From: Epilithonimonas zeae
GTDB taxonomy: Bacteria > Bacteroidota > Bacteroidia > Flavobacteriales > Weeksellaceae
Reading direction: 5' to 3'
NCBI RefSeq assembly: GCF_023278365.1
Contig: NZ_CP075338.1
Coordinates: 682,001-746,000, forward strand
DNA: 64,000 bases
Part shown: in pieces, positions 23,832-31,613 of the stretch
Layout of the letters: each line of letters starts with the position of its first letter
How positions within the stretch are numbered: position 1 is the first letter of the stretch
Translations under genes and position numbers: made by a program
Notes under the pieces: generated by a model
The model's input: the letters and a program-made list of their open reading frames with translations, nothing else
Told to the model about the DNA's origin: nothing
Databases searched by the model: none

Positions 23832-24131
23832 ATGAATATTGAAAAACTATTAAAATCATTGCCTGGTTATGACTTTAAAAAATTGATCAATAAAAGTCAA
23901 AGGTTTGAACCGGGATCTACCATTTATGCAAAAGAAATAGAAAATGAGATTTTCCTTCTTTTCGTGGTTTTGAAAGATAAAAATCCAAAAGACATCCATT
24001 CTTTTATCGCTTATTTTGACAGCTTTGAACATATCGGAGTCCAGGAACCTAAAGAAATAATGTTTTATCAATTGATATCCAAAATTCAGGATTTTCATTA
24101 TTTCGAGAAATATCTAAATGTTTATCATTAA
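23832..24131 (+). CDS. Small hypothetical protein, first gene after operator 5
   Basis: 99 residues, no signal peptide, mixed charge, no motif I recognise. Begins MNIEKLLKSLPGYDFKKLIN and has a central hydrophobic strand IFLLFVVLKDKNPKDIHSF. As the leader gene of the operator-5 run it takes the place of the lipoproteins in other units but is not one. Function unknown. Confidence 0.6.
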   Translation: MNIEKLLKSLPGYDFKKLINKSQRFEPGSTIYAKEIENEIFLLFVVLKDKNPKDIHSFIAYFDSFEHIGVQEPKEIMFYQLISKIQDFHYFEKYLNVYH

Positions 24132-24209
24132 TAATCAACTGGAAAAGTGAAATTGTTGGACCGAAGTTATAAGGTTCTTTTATCCAATAACATTTAAAAA
24201 AATTAACTT

Positions 24210-24716
24210 ATGGAATTTCCTAAAATACTATTGGACAAGATCAGCTATAATCTGAGAGAAAAAAATGAGTCCATTTCCATTGCAGAAAGCGTAACATCGG
24301 GATTTGTACAGATGGCGTTTTCTCAAATGCCATGTGCAGAACAATTTTTCAAAGGCGGAATTACAGCCTACACAATCGAGGAAAAAGTCAAACATCTAAA
24401 CATTGATTTTGATGAAGCCAAGGCCACAAACTGCGTGTCCAGAAACATCAGCGAAATGATGGCTCTTAATGTTGCTTCGTTATTCGATTCGGATTGGTCG
24501 ATTGCTACAACCGGTTATGCTACGCCGGTAAAAGAATCGGATAATCAGATATTTGCTTATTACTGCATCGCTTATCGGGGAACAATTATTAGAAGTGATA
24601 AAATAGAACTTCATCCGTTGACTAAGGCGTTTGATGCACAAAAATACTTTATGGAGTACATTTTAGGATGTCTCCGTTGCGAGGTCAAAAGAGACCATTC
24701 TAAAGTTACAATTTAA
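24210..24716 (+). CDS. CinA C-terminal-family protein (NMN amidase-like)
   Basis: 168 residues corresponding to the CinA C-terminal domain alone: SIAESVTSGFVQMAFSQMPC near residues 22-41, then FFKGGITAYTIEEKVKHL and SIATTGYATPV. The family includes nicotinamide mononucleotide deamidases that recycle NAD. The usual SxGG in the first loop of PncC (ESCTGG) reads ESVTSG here, so activity is uncertain. Gap of 78 bp from the preceding gene, 45 bp to the next, same strand. Confidence 0.82.
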   Translation: MEFPKILLDKISYNLREKNESISIAESVTSGFVQMAFSQMPCAEQFFKGGITAYTIEEKVKHLNIDFDEAKATNCVSRNISEMMALNVASLFDSDWSIATTGYATPVKESDNQIFAYYCIAYRGTIIRSDKIELHPLTKAFDAQKYFMEYILGCLRCEVKRDHSKVTI

Positions 24717-24761
24717 GTTTATCCACTATAAAAATGATGTAAAACCATTAAATAAAATTAT

Positions 24762-25523
24762 ATGGCTGGGGAAGATTTTTTACAATTGAAAAACAAATCA
24801 GTTTTAATTTCGGGAGCGGACAGCGGTATCGGAAAGGCGGTTGCATTGCTTTTTGCAAAAGAAGGTGCTGATATTGCGATTATCTATCACAGCGATGATA
24901 AAGATGCTGAAGAGACCAAAGAGGAGATCGAGCAATTAGGCAGAAAGGTTTTATTGTTTTCAGGAGATGTTAATAATTCTCAATTCTGTAAGGTTTGTGT
25001 CAATAAAACTATTTCCGAATTTGGAAAACTGGATATTCTGATTAATAATGCAGGCGTTCAGTTTCCCGCGGATAATATTTTGGATCTTGAGGAAGAAAAT
25101 ATCAGAACAACTTTCAATGCTAACATTATCGGAATGATATTACTGACGAAAGCGGCATTTCCTCATCTTAAACAAGGTGATTGTATCATCAATACAACTT
25201 CTGCGACAGCTTATCAGGGACATAAACAATTGTTGGATTATTCTGCCACCAAAGGAGCGATTGTTTCTTTCACAAGATCGTTGGCTTTACAGTCCAGAAA
25301 AAAAGGAATTCGTGTGAATGCTGTTGCGCCAGGTCCGGTTGCAACACCTCTCACCAAAGAAACTTTTGATGAGGAAGAAGAAGACCCGAACAAACCACCA
25401 TTCGAAAGAAATGCAACGCCCGAGGAAGTTGCCGGAAGTTTCCTATTCTTGGCAACAGATGCTTCGGCTCAGATTACGGGGCAGGTTTTGCATCCAAACG
25501 GCGGATTAATTGTAAATGGTTAA
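24762..25523 (+). CDS. Short-chain dehydrogenase/reductase (YghA/glucose-dehydrogenase-like)
   Basis: 253 residues of a classical SDR: VLISGADSGIGKAVALLFA at 14-32 (TGxxxGxG equivalent), NNAG at 96-99, catalytic Ser147, Tyr160 and Lys164 (YSATK), and the C-terminal PEEVAGSFLFLATDASAQIT. The acidic DEEEEDPNKPPFERNATPEE insertion is typical of stress-island SDRs of the YghA/GsiB-associated type. NAD(P)-dependent; substrate unknown. 17 bp before the amylase gene. Confidence 0.87.
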   Translation: MAGEDFLQLKNKSVLISGADSGIGKAVALLFAKEGADIAIIYHSDDKDAEETKEEIEQLGRKVLLFSGDVNNSQFCKVCVNKTISEFGKLDILINNAGVQFPADNILDLEEENIRTTFNANIIGMILLTKAAFPHLKQGDCIINTTSATAYQGHKQLLDYSATKGAIVSFTRSLALQSRKKGIRVNAVAPGPVATPLTKETFDEEEEDPNKPPFERNATPEEVAGSFLFLATDASAQITGQVLHPNGGLIVNG

Positions 25524-25540
25524 CTAATTGATTTTTAAAT

Positions 25541-27013
25541 ATGAATGGGACTATTTTACAGTTTTTCCATTGGTATCATCCGGGGAAACTATGGAATGAA
25601 TTTATTGATAGGGCGGAGTACTTAAAAAGTTTAGGTTTTACTGCAGTTTGGTTTCCGCCGGCAATCAAATGTGCTCTGGGTACGGAAGGTCGAGGTTATG
25701 ATGTTTATGATTTGTATGATTTGGGAGAATTTGACCAGAAAGGAACTGTTTCTACAAGATACGGAACTAAGGAAGAATATCTGAAAGCGATTGAAAAAGC
25801 TCACGAGTTTGGGATGAAAGTTTATGCCGATATTGTTCTTAACCACAGAATGGGAGCGGATGAAAAGCAAACCATAACTGTCCATCAAGTCAATGACGAG
25901 AATAGAAATGAAATTGTAAAAGAAGCTTTCGAAGCTGAAGCAATGACAAAGTTTACATTCCCGGGGAGAAATGGAAAATATTCTGATTTTGTTTGGGATT
26001 CTCGATGTTTTAGTGGCATCGATAAAGTTAAAACCGGCGACGAAGAATTGGAAGGCATTTTCAAAATCTATAATGAATATGGTACGGATTGGAATGACAG
26101 TGTGAGCCATCAATTCGGAAACTATGATTATTTGATGGGTGCTGATGTCGAATTCCGAAATCCTTATGTTGTAGAAGAACTGAAACGTTGGATTAAATGG
26201 TATATTGAAACAACCAAAGTAGACGGTTTGAGAATGGATGCTTTGAAACACATCTCAACCGAATTTCTGAAAGAATGGATAGATTACATCAAATCCGATA
26301 TTGATGAAAACTTCTTTATGGTTGGCGAGTTCTGGAAAGATAATGTTGAAAAAATCAAAGATTTTTCCGAAAAGATGGATCATCGGATTTGTTCGTTTGA
26401 TGTGCCTTTGCATTATAATTTCTTCCAAGCTTCACAGGAAAAGCAGAGTTATAACCTGAGCGAAATTTTAAAGGGAACTTTTCTGGATTGCAATCCGGAG
26501 TGCTCAGTTTCATTCGTCGGGAACCACGACACACAACAGCTTCAGGCTTTGGAATCCACAGTGGAAAACTGGTTCAGACCAATCGCTTATGCGATTATTT
26601 TGTTGTCAGAAAATGCTTATCCGTGCGTGTTTTATCCGGATTTGTTCGGGGTAGAATATGTTGATAAAAATGAACAGGGCGAAGATGAAAAGATTGTAAT
26701 GCCAAAAGTCGAGATTCTTCCACGTTTGATGCAGGCTCGTTTGGAACTGGCTTACGGAGAGCAGATTAATTATTTTGACCATCCCAATTGTATCGCCTGG
26801 ATAAGAAAAGGAGATGACAATCACGAAGCTTGTGTGGTTATCATTTCTAATAGCAAGGAAGGCTACAAAGAAATGGATTTAGGAAAAGAAAATGCTTTCG
26901 CAAAGTTTACAGACTTTCTGGGATTCCGAAAAGAAATAGTTGAGCTGGATTATAATGGAAAAGGAACTTTTTGGGTTAATCCGGAATCAGTAAGTGTTTG
27001 GCAAAAAAAATAA
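25541..27013 (+). CDS. Cytoplasmic alpha-amylase, GH13
   Basis: 490 residues without a signal peptide, so intracellular. GH13 barrel with FTAVWFPPA, ADIVLNHRMGADEK (region I), GLRMDALKHIS with the nucleophile Asp233 (region II), MVGEFWKDN with the acid/base Glu263 (region III) and FVGNHDTQ with Asp330 (region IV). The length and the insertion between regions I and II fit the cytoplasmic AmyA/BSU subfamily. Would split internal glycogen or maltodextrins, giving carbon in starvation. 17 bp after the SDR and 24 bp before the FAD/Rieske gene. Confidence 0.92.
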   Translation: MNGTILQFFHWYHPGKLWNEFIDRAEYLKSLGFTAVWFPPAIKCALGTEGRGYDVYDLYDLGEFDQKGTVSTRYGTKEEYLKAIEKAHEFGMKVYADIVLNHRMGADEKQTITVHQVNDENRNEIVKEAFEAEAMTKFTFPGRNGKYSDFVWDSRCFSGIDKVKTGDEELEGIFKIYNEYGTDWNDSVSHQFGNYDYLMGADVEFRNPYVVEELKRWIKWYIETTKVDGLRMDALKHISTEFLKEWIDYIKSDIDENFFMVGEFWKDNVEKIKDFSEKMDHRICSFDVPLHYNFFQASQEKQSYNLSEILKGTFLDCNPECSVSFVGNHDTQQLQALESTVENWFRPIAYAIILLSENAYPCVFYPDLFGVEYVDKNEQGEDEKIVMPKVEILPRLMQARLELAYGEQINYFDHPNCIAWIRKGDDNHEACVVIISNSKEGYKEMDLGKENAFAKFTDFLGFRKEIVELDYNGKGTFWVNPESVSVWQKK

Positions 27014-27037
27014 AAATTAATAATCAAAATTAAAGTT

Positions 27038-28555
27038 ATGAACAGAGACGGCGTTAGAAAAAGTATTTGGCAGGAAGAGATCAAGTCTTTTCCTGCAACC
27101 ATCAATTTCGAAGGCGAATATGATATTGCCATTGTTGGTGGCGGAATTACAGGCGTTTCTACGGCTTACGAACTTCAAAAATCCGGTAAGAAATGTATCC
27201 TGATCGAGGCTTCGAATATCGGATTTGGAACAACTGGCGGAACAACGGCTCATATCAATAATTTTCTGGACACGACTTATTCTCAGGCTATCAGCAAATA
27301 CGGTTTGGAAGATGCTAAACTTCTCTTCGAATCGGTGAATGATGCTATTGGAATTATTGAAAAAAACATCAATGACAATAATATAGATTGTGATTTTGAG
27401 AAGAAAACGGCGCAACTTTTTGCGTTGGATGAGAAACAAGTAAAACAATTGGATGATATTTTAAAAGGTGCTGAAAAAGTTGGTTGCGAAATGAATTTGA
27501 TTAATGATATTTCGTTCCCGATTCCTTTTATGAAAGCTGTAGGAATTCCTGGTCAGGCTCAGTTTCATCCAATCAAATATATCAGCGCACTTTGTCAAAG
27601 CTTTTTGAATTCCGGTGGAATAATTGTCGAAAATTGTTTCTGCCAAAGTCATTCGGAGGAAAAGGATTGGATTGTAATCGATACTTCAAAAGGAATTGTC
27701 AAAGCTAAAAATTTGGTTTATGCAACCCATATTCCGCCTGGAATCAATATGCTGCATTTTACCAATGCGCCTTACCGAAGTTATGCAATGGCTTTCACTC
27801 TTAAGAGTCAAAACTATCCTCAGGAATTGGGTTATGACTTGATGGATCCGTATCATTATTACAGAATTCAGGAAATCAATGAAGAAACTTTATTGATTGC
27901 CGGCGGAGAAGACCACAAAACCGGACATTCCGACGATACAGGTCTTTGCTTTACCAATTTGGAAAATTATGTCCGTCAATATTTTGATGTTGATTTGGTG
28001 AGATACAGTTGGTCCAGTCAATATTACGAACCTGTGGACGGTTTGCCATATATTGGGAAAATGCCCGAAACTTCCAAGATTTACTCCGCAACAGGTTTCC
28101 GTGGAAATGGGATGATATTCGGAACATTGTCTTCGAGAATTATTTCGGATTTAATTCTGGAAGGAAAAACCAAATATCGAAATTTATTCAGTCCTTCTCG
28201 TATTATGCCGATTGCCGGTTTTTCAGAATTTGTAAAAGAAACAGCAACCGTTGCCACAGATTTTATCAAAGACAAATTGTTTGTTGAGAAAGTTTCGTCT
28301 TTGGTAGAAATCCATGAAGGTGAAGGAAAAGTCGTAAAATATGAAGGTGAATCTTACGCAGTTTACAAGGAAAAGGGTGGAGATGTTCATCTTTTAAAAA
28401 GTACTTGTCCGCACGCCAAATGTGAAGTTCGGTGGAATAGTGCGGAGATTTCTTGGGATTGTCCTTGCCACGGTTCTCGTTTCGATGTCAACGGAAAAGT
28501 TCTCACAGCGCCTTCTGTGACCAATCTTACAAGGGTTAGAGAGAAGGATTTATAA
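27038..28555 (+). CDS. FAD-dependent oxidoreductase with C-terminal Rieske domain
   Basis: 505 residues. DAO-type FAD domain: DIAIVGGGITGVSTAYELQK near residues 29-48, then GFGTTGGTTAHINN; C-terminal ~100 residues hold a Rieske [2Fe-2S] domain with CPH and CPCHGSRFDVNG supplying the two Cys and two His ligands. Such fusions (YhfW type) occur in stress clusters next to SDRs and are thought to be cytoplasmic; the substrate is unknown. The combination suggests electron transfer from FAD to the cluster. 7 bp before the next gene. Confidence 0.88.
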   Translation: MNRDGVRKSIWQEEIKSFPATINFEGEYDIAIVGGGITGVSTAYELQKSGKKCILIEASNIGFGTTGGTTAHINNFLDTTYSQAISKYGLEDAKLLFESVNDAIGIIEKNINDNNIDCDFEKKTAQLFALDEKQVKQLDDILKGAEKVGCEMNLINDISFPIPFMKAVGIPGQAQFHPIKYISALCQSFLNSGGIIVENCFCQSHSEEKDWIVIDTSKGIVKAKNLVYATHIPPGINMLHFTNAPYRSYAMAFTLKSQNYPQELGYDLMDPYHYYRIQEINEETLLIAGGEDHKTGHSDDTGLCFTNLENYVRQYFDVDLVRYSWSSQYYEPVDGLPYIGKMPETSKIYSATGFRGNGMIFGTLSSRIISDLILEGKTKYRNLFSPSRIMPIAGFSEFVKETATVATDFIKDKLFVEKVSSLVEIHEGEGKVVKYEGESYAVYKEKGGDVHLLKSTCPHAKCEVRWNSAEISWDCPCHGSRFDVNGKVLTAPSVTNLTRVREKDL

Positions 28556-28562
28556 TTAAAAT

Positions 28563-29228
28563 TTGAAAGTGATGTCTAAGAATAATTTCTTTTACCGTAA
28601 CAGCTTGAGCATTGTTTTGATTGCGTTAATGCTGATTTTCTGGGTTGGTCAATTTTTTACAGGTTGGAAAACTGAAAATAAGGAACTGGCGGAAGAAGGT
28701 CAAGCTTTATTGAATTTTGGTCAATACATCCAGAGCGGACATTTTATTCAGGCGACTTTTGAGAATTGGGAAAGCGAATTTTTGCAGATGATGCTTTATA
28801 TTTTGCTTACAGTTTCACTCAGGCAAAAAGGTTCCAGTGAATCTAAGTCTCTGACCGAAAAAGAAGATGTTGATGAAGAGCCGAAACCACATTCCAATGC
28901 GCCTTGGCCAGTGAAAAAAGGTGGCATTTGGCTGAAGATTTACAAGCATTCTCTGTCTTTGGTTTTCGGGGTTTTGTTTCTAATCAGTTTTGTGCTTCAC
29001 TTTTTTGGTAGTTACAAAGATTATAATTCAGAACAGATGATAAAAAATAAAACAACAATTGGTGTCTATGATTATCTATTCGAGTCCAGATTTTGGTTTG
29101 AATCTTTTCAGAATTGGCAAAGCGAGTTTCTGGCAGTAGCATCTATTGTTCTCCTTTCTATCTGGTTAAGAGAAAAAGGTTCACCCGAATCCAAACCTGT
29201 CGATATGGCTCACGACGAAACGCCTTAG
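28563..29228 (+). CDS. Four-helix membrane protein, DUF6766-like
   Basis: 221 residues. GTG and ATG codons close to the start; the frame beginning MKVMSKNNFFYRN is used. Four hydrophobic segments in two pairs: SLSIVLIALMLIFWVGQFFT, then FLQMMLYILLTVSL; and SLVFGVLFLISFVLHFFGSY, then EFLAVASIVLLSIWL. Each half also contains FxNWxSEF and an LRxKGSxESK segment, so the protein is an internal duplication. I associate this pattern with DUF6766. Function unknown. Last gene of the operator-5 run. Confidence 0.72.
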   Translation: MKVMSKNNFFYRNSLSIVLIALMLIFWVGQFFTGWKTENKELAEEGQALLNFGQYIQSGHFIQATFENWESEFLQMMLYILLTVSLRQKGSSESKSLTEKEDVDEEPKPHSNAPWPVKKGGIWLKIYKHSLSLVFGVLFLISFVLHFFGSYKDYNSEQMIKNKTTIGVYDYLFESRFWFESFQNWQSEFLAVASIVLLSIWLREKGSPESKPVDMAHDETP

Positions 29229-29416
29229 TGTGTTTTATTGAGCAAATTTTCCTCGGTTTTCTTTAGAAGTTGTTTTAAAATGACTTCCAATATGTCATGT
29301 ATAATAATTAGTAGTTTAATTTATTTATAATTTATATATAAATAAATATTGTTAATTTATTTTGGTATAATGATTGTAATAATTGATTTATTCACATTAA
29401 TTAATATTAAAAAATT

Positions 29417-29992
29417 ATGGCAACTACAAAATCGGCACCAGCAACAAAAACAAAGACTGCTGCAAAAAGTACAACCGCAACAAAAAAAACACCTGCTAAA
29501 AAAGATGCTGCTAAGGATTTGAGCGATCTTTTCGAAGACAGTTTAAAAGACATCTATTGGGCAGAAAAAGCATTGGTAAAAGCTTTACCGAAAATGATGA
29601 AAAATGCGACCAATGAAAAATTGAAAACTGCTATCGAAAAGCATTTGGCCGAGACAGAAACACATGTTACTCGCCTGGAAGAGATTTTCGAATCTATGGG
29701 TAAAAAAGCTCAGGCTAAAAAATGCGATGCAATGCAAGGTTTGCTGGATGAGGCAGACAGTATAGTTGAGGAAACAGAGCCAGGAACTGTGAGAGATGCA
29801 GGAATCATTGCGGCAGCACAGAAAGTGGAACATTATGAGATTGCTACTTACGGAACATTGGCGGCGTTTGCCAAGATTTTAAAAGAATCTACACCATTGA
29901 AGCATCTGCTTAAAACTTTGGAAGAAGAGAAAACCTGTGATGAGTCTTTGACACAGCTTACGGACGTTAATCTTAATTCTAAAGCAAAATAG
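29417..29992 (+). CDS. DUF892 ferritin-like protein with histone-H1-like N-terminal tail
   Basis: 191 residues. Residues 1-34 are almost only Ala, Lys, Thr and Pro (MATTKSAPATKTKTAAKSTT and on), a basic tail like that of bacterial histone H1-like proteins. The DUF892 bundle follows: LSDLFEDSLKDIYWAEKALV, HLAETETHVTRLEEIFESMG and AAQKVEHYEIATYGTLAAFA. Paralogue of the protein at 20484, which has no such basic tail. The tail could place a metal-binding bundle on DNA, as in Dps-type protection; this is inference. Confidence 0.88.
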   Translation: MATTKSAPATKTKTAAKSTTATKKTPAKKDAAKDLSDLFEDSLKDIYWAEKALVKALPKMMKNATNEKLKTAIEKHLAETETHVTRLEEIFESMGKKAQAKKCDAMQGLLDEADSIVEETEPGTVRDAGIIAAAQKVEHYEIATYGTLAAFAKILKESTPLKHLLKTLEEEKTCDESLTQLTDVNLNSKAK

Positions 29993-30070
29993 AAGTATAG
30001 GAATTTAGATTTTACAATAAAATGATACCAGTAGTTCATTTTGTACTCACGTAAAAAATAATTAAGAGTG

Positions 30071-30098
30071 GAGAGCAATCAATTGCTCTCTTCTTTTC
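30071..30098 (+). terminator. Terminator after the second DUF892 gene
   Basis: Stem GAGAGCAAT / ATTGCTCTC with a short loop, followed by TTCTTTTC. Directly before operator 6. Confidence 0.7.
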
Positions 30099-30106
30099 AT
30101 CTGATG

Positions 30107-30151
30107 TATGACTCAAATCATAATCCAAGACCTATGTAATTTATAGATTTG
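30107..30151 (+). promoter_or_regulatory. Operator 6 (TATGACTCAAATCATA) plus -7 element TAGATTTG
   Basis: Palindrome 30107-30122, 21 bp gap, TAGATTTG at 30144-30151. Heads a small lipoprotein gene and two hypothetical genes. Confidence 0.72.
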
Positions 30152-30184
30152 AGGATATTCTAATTATTGTATGAAAAAATTGGA

Positions 30185-30313
30185 ATGATTTTTATCCCTG
30201 TATTAGTATCTGGTTGTTCAAAGAATAATGATTTCATAGACTCTAATGATTCGGATATAAACGGAATTTATTATGATAAAGTTATGGTTCCGGTAAATCA
30301 TGGTAATTTATAA
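30185..30313 (+). CDS. Tiny lipoprotein, probably frameshifted at its start
   Basis: 42 codons from the ATG at 30185: MIFIPVLVSGC has a good lipobox (LVSGC, Cys at residue 11) but lacks the basic n-region. Fourteen bases upstream ATG-A6-TTGG starts a second frame; one extra A would give MKKIGMIFIPVLVSGC, a perfect lipoprotein signal. The mature part is Asn/Asp/Ser-rich. It stands first after operator 6, as the lipoproteins at 11989 and 14663 do after theirs. Function unknown. Confidence 0.5.
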   Translation: MIFIPVLVSGCSKNNDFIDSNDSDINGIYYDKVMVPVNHGNL

Positions 30314-30322
30314 GGAATATCT

Positions 30323-30979
30323 GTGCATCAGCTTTTTAAAAAGAAAATAAATAGTATTAACCAAGACATGAAACCTAAGAAAGTCCCTGGCGTTCCGGAG
30401 CATTATAAAGGAGCTCATTTCGATACAGAAAGTGATCGGGTTTTTGATGATCCAATGCTCGCAGCTCAGCAATTCCAATATCTTAAAGAACGCTTTTTCA
30501 ATATCAATCACTGGCAAGAATACTGTGGTAAGATGTCTGCGGAGTTCAAGCTTTGTGATAAACACGGTTTTTATGTAGATAGAATACCGAGGATGGGCGA
30601 TTTTTTTAGAATTGATATTCCGGGACCTGGCAATCCGGAAACCAAAGGTTACGACTGGGTAGAAATAGTTGCTATGGATGATCATTGTTTTGGTGATGAA
30701 TTAGAACGGCATTTGATTTCCTGCAGACCATCAAAACCACCTGGCAGCAGGGGCGACAATATTGCACATTTTTATTCTCCGGAAGCTTCATCAACATTCA
30801 TTATTTCACGAGGACCGAATTATATCAAGGTGGGAATTTATGGAAGGAATGAAGTTGCCAATTTTTCCAGAACCGGAATTATTGGTAAAATAAGAAACAC
30901 TTTCATTACAATCGGAGGATTTTTGAACGCTACAAAATTCCAGTGGAAAGGTCTTGCAGAAGGTTTTCTTGATTTTTAA
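30323..30979 (+). CDS. Conserved-looking hypothetical protein
   Basis: 218 residues from a GTG at 30323; an ATG at 30368 (MKPKKVPGVPEHYKG) is the alternative. The charged N-terminal helix FKKKINSINQD looks like part of the protein, so the GTG is slightly preferred. Motifs: GAHFDTESDRVFDDP, GDFFRIDIPGPGNP with GYDWVEI, HLISCRPSKPPGS and IAHFYSPEASSTFIISR. No signal peptide or membrane helix. I do not recognise a family with known function; the conserved-looking CRPS, HFYS and STF strings suggest a beta-rich domain. Confidence 0.7.
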   Translation: MHQLFKKKINSINQDMKPKKVPGVPEHYKGAHFDTESDRVFDDPMLAAQQFQYLKERFFNINHWQEYCGKMSAEFKLCDKHGFYVDRIPRMGDFFRIDIPGPGNPETKGYDWVEIVAMDDHCFGDELERHLISCRPSKPPGSRGDNIAHFYSPEASSTFIISRGPNYIKVGIYGRNEVANFSRTGIIGKIRNTFITIGGFLNATKFQWKGLAEGFLDF

Positions 30980-30994
30980 ACTTTAAATATTGTA

Positions 30995-31528
30995 ATGATG
31001 TTAAATACGGCTTTCTGTTTTCTTGTTTGTGGGTCGTTTTGCTTTGGACAAACCTATGAACAGCTGATGTCCTATTCTTATTATTACAGAAAGGATATCG
31101 ATGATTTTAAAGAATTTATTAATAAAGAGCCTGCAGCAACCCATTCAAATTACGGTATTCAGCAAGTAGTCTATGAATTTCATAATCATAGTGTGGGTTT
31201 GGAAGAGCATAAAAGTGATAATGGTAAAATTGGAGAAATCTATGTTTTCCAAACCAATGAAAATCATACAAAAGCTAATTATGAATGGAAGAAATACTTC
31301 GATTTTCTGAATAATAATCAATCATTTCAATTCGTCAAAGCTATTTTCGATAATGGAGTCATAAAAGATAATAATCTTTCTCTCGACGATTTTACAACTT
31401 TATTAAATTCAAAAAATATAAATTCTGATAGCAGCTACGGCGTTCGATATAAAAAATCCGATGCCTATTATTCTCTTTTCGTAATAAAGGGTAAGCTGGT
31501 TTTTACTGTGGATGATAAGAATTTTTGA
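30995..31528 (+). CDS. Exported hypothetical protein
   Basis: 177 residues with an N-terminal signal peptide (MMLNTAFCFLVCGSFCFGQ, cleavage probably after FGQ or just before). Mature part rich in Tyr, Asp and Asn, no Cys, no recognised domain. Starts 15 bp after the preceding gene, so probably co-expressed with it. Confidence 0.65.
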   Translation: MMLNTAFCFLVCGSFCFGQTYEQLMSYSYYYRKDIDDFKEFINKEPAATHSNYGIQQVVYEFHNHSVGLEEHKSDNGKIGEIYVFQTNENHTKANYEWKKYFDFLNNNQSFQFVKAIFDNGVIKDNNLSLDDFTTLLNSKNINSDSSYGVRYKKSDAYYSLFVIKGKLVFTVDDKNF

Positions 31529-31601
31529 TTAAGTTTTTGTTATATTTTAAATTTTGAAAGTCCTCAAACAATCAAGAAGCAAATTAAACGTTTAATTAAC
31601 G

Positions 31602-31609
31602 TAAATTTG
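31602..31609 (+). promoter_or_regulatory. -7 element TAAATTTG of the TonB receptor gene
   Basis: TAAATTTG fits TAnnTTTG; the ATG at 31614 is only 4 bp after it, so the transcript would have almost no leader. Confidence 0.45.
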
Positions 31610-31613
31610 TTCA

